A stretch of DNA of 8,348 nt from the NCBI GenBank assembly GCA_020348185.1, contig CP070743.1, positions 2,091,425 to 2,099,772 of the forward strand, read 5' to 3'. Both the position numbers and the translations under genes were made by a program. Position 1 is the stretch's first letter; each line of letters starts with the position of its first letter. This DNA is from Nitrospirota bacterium (lineage in GTDB: Bacteria; Nitrospirota; Nitrospiria; Nitrospirales; UBA8639). Shown here piece after piece: positions 7,038-8,348 of the stretch. Below the pieces are notes generated by a model, which made no database searches, had not been told where the DNA came from, and worked only from the letters and a program-made list of their open reading frames with translations.

Positions 7038-8348
7038 ATGCAAGACAGCCAGCAGGTGAACATAGACCAGCTCTGCATCAACACGATTCGCACATTGTCC
7101 ATGGATGCAGTCCAGCAAGCGAATTCGGGACATCCGGGGACACCCATGGCGATGGCTCCCGTTGCGTATTGTCTCTGGAACCGTTTCTTACGTTACGATC
7201 CGGAAGATCCCATTTGGCCCAACCGGGATCGTTTCGTGTTGTCCATTGGACATGCGTCGATGTTGCTCTACTCCCTCTTGCACCTTTGTGGGGTGAAAAG
7301 TGTCAACACCAAATACGAGAAGCTGGGCGAACTCTCGGTGACGCTTGAGGATATCAAGTCATTCCGGCAGCTCGAGAGCAAATGTCCTGGCCATCCGGAA
7401 TATCGGTGGACTTCCGGTGTAGAAATGACAACCGGGCCATTGGGCCAAGGGATCGGATCAAGCGTCGGAATGGCCATTGCCGAGCGATGGATGGCTTCCT
7501 ATTTCAACCGCCCTGGCTTTGAATTATTCAATTACAATGTTTATGCGCTTTGTGGCGACGGAGACATGATGGAGGGAGTCTCTCATGAGGCGGCGTCGTT
7601 AGCCGGCCACCTCAAGCTTTCACACCTATGCTGGATCTACGATAACAACAAGATCACGATCGAGGGCTCCACCGAATTAGCTGCCAGCGATGACGTCGCA
7701 ACGCGCTTCATCGGATACGGATGGAACGTCACTCGGGTGGGAGACGCCAATGATTTAGACATGCTCTCACGTGCCATTGAGACTTTCCAGGCCACGCAAG
7801 ACCGCCCGACCCTGATTATCGTGGACAGCCATATTGCTTATGGAGCACCCCACAAACAAGATACGAGCGCCGCCCATGGTGAACCGTTGGGCGAAGAGGA
7901 AATCCGGCTGACCAAGCACAGGTATGGGTGGCCGGAAGATGCCAAATTTGTGGTACCCGATGAGGTGACACATCATTTCAAAGCCGGAATTGGAGAAAGA
8001 GGAATGACGTTGCGCAAGGCCTGGTTTGCCCAATTTGAAGAATACAGAACCAAGTACCCCGAGCTGGGTGACAATCTGTACAAGATGCAGCATCGCCAAC
8101 TCCCAGTAGGGTGGGATAAAGAATTAATGAGTTTTCCAGCTGATGCAAAAGGTCTGGCTAGTCGCAATGCATCGGGTAAGGTCCTCAACATGGTGGCTCG
8201 CCATATTCCCTGGTTAATTGGTGGGTCGGCTGATTTGGGTCCGTCCGTTAAAACCCGTCTAACGTTTGACGGCGCCGGTTCATTTTTCTCGGACTCCTAT
8301 TCAGGAAGAAACCTACATTTCGGAATTCGTGAACATGTGATGGGAGCT
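7038..8348 (+). CDS. tkt: Transketolase (3'-truncated by the window end)
   Basis: The frame is open from ATG 7038 to the last base, giving 437 residues of a protein that normally has about 650-690. Transketolase moves two-carbon ketol units between sugar phosphates in the non-oxidative pentose phosphate pathway, using ThDP and Mg2+. Motifs seen: SGHPGTPM (30-37), substrate-site His32; GHASMLLYSLLHL (71-83) with His72; TTGPLGQG (131-138); ThDP/Mg motif GDGDMMEG (173-180) followed by YDNNKITIEG (201-210); HGEPLG (280-285); the start of the pyrimidine-binding domain with GGSADLGPS (395-403); and FGIREH (428-433), whose Glu432 is the cofactor-activating residue. The rest of the pyrimidine domain and the C-terminal domain lie outside. 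The start is supported by GAAAGG and by the normal N-terminal spacing to SGHPG. It supplies xylulose-5-phosphate and fructose-6-phosphate to the phosphoketolase encoded just upstream. Confidence 0.96.
   Translation, partial: MQDSQQVNIDQLCINTIRTLSMDAVQQANSGHPGTPMAMAPVAYCLWNRFLRYDPEDPIWPNRDRFVLSIGHASMLLYSLLHLCGVKSVNTKYEKLGELSVTLEDIKSFRQLESKCPGHPEYRWTSGVEMTTGPLGQGIGSSVGMAIAERWMASYFNRPGFELFNYNVYALCGDGDMMEGVSHEAASLAGHLKLSHLCWIYDNNKITIEGSTELAASDDVATRFIGYGWNVTRVGDANDLDMLSRAIETFQATQDRPTLIIVDSHIAYGAPHKQDTSAAHGEPLGEEEIRLTKHRYGWPEDAKFVVPDEVTHHFKAGIGERGMTLRKAWFAQFEEYRTKYPELGDNLYKMQHRQLPVGWDKELMSFPADAKGLASRNASGKVLNMVARHIPWLIGGSADLGPSVKTRLTFDGAGSFFSDSYSGRNLHFGIREHVMGA

Noticed and set aside
6995..7348. Plus-strand open frame (117 codons) over the start of transketolase
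   Set aside because: It overlaps the real transketolase frame, which carries SGHPG and GHASM. This frame's translation is low in sense and starts at TTG without a ribosome-binding site.

Overview
The window holds five complete or partial genes, all on the + strand and closely packed. Together they form one carbohydrate-to-acetate module: the 3' part of a beta-phosphoglucomutase-type HAD phosphatase (2-568), a glycoside hydrolase family 65 disaccharide phosphorylase (594-2987), an acetate kinase (ackA, 3044-4276), a xylulose-5-phosphate/fructose-6-phosphate phosphoketolase (xfp, 4488-6896) and the 5' two thirds of a transketolase (7038 to the window end). The transketolase has no stop codon inside the window, so a search for closed ORFs misses it. 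No tRNA, rRNA, CRISPR array, transposase, phage gene or integrase was seen.

The genes fit one route. GH65 enzymes split an alpha-glucoside with phosphate to give beta-glucose-1-phosphate. Beta-phosphoglucomutase turns that into glucose-6-phosphate without spending ATP. Transketolase interconverts the pentose and hexose phosphates that phosphoketolase uses. Phosphoketolase releases acetyl phosphate, and acetate kinase cashes it in as ATP plus acetate. No phosphotransacetylase is needed, and none is seen. The likely role, which is inference, is energy-saving use of a storage or compatible-solute disaccharide, possibly under oxygen limitation.

Layout: the first three genes are separated by 25 and 56 bases and look like one operon. 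The gaps before and after xfp are longer (211 and 141 bases). Both are filled by versions of the same unusual non-coding element. In it, degenerate 9-base units of the type GTCNAARRG run on the + strand for the first half, and their reverse complement runs through the second half. The first copy makes an imperfect palindrome of about 170 bases. The second is a shortened collinear copy. Both copies begin exactly at the stop codon of the upstream gene with the same ten bases. This is the least ordinary thing in the window.

Organism: a bacterium with roughly 50-53% G+C judged by eye, Shine-Dalgarno sites of the AGGAG/GAAAGG type, and proteins resembling those of free-living environmental bacteria. 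The HAD/GH65 pair resembles the actinobacterial Rv3400/Rv3401 type, but the moderate G+C argues against a typical actinobacterium. A Nitrospira-like or other environmental Gram-negative lineage is a weak guess from general resemblance; nothing in the window settles it.
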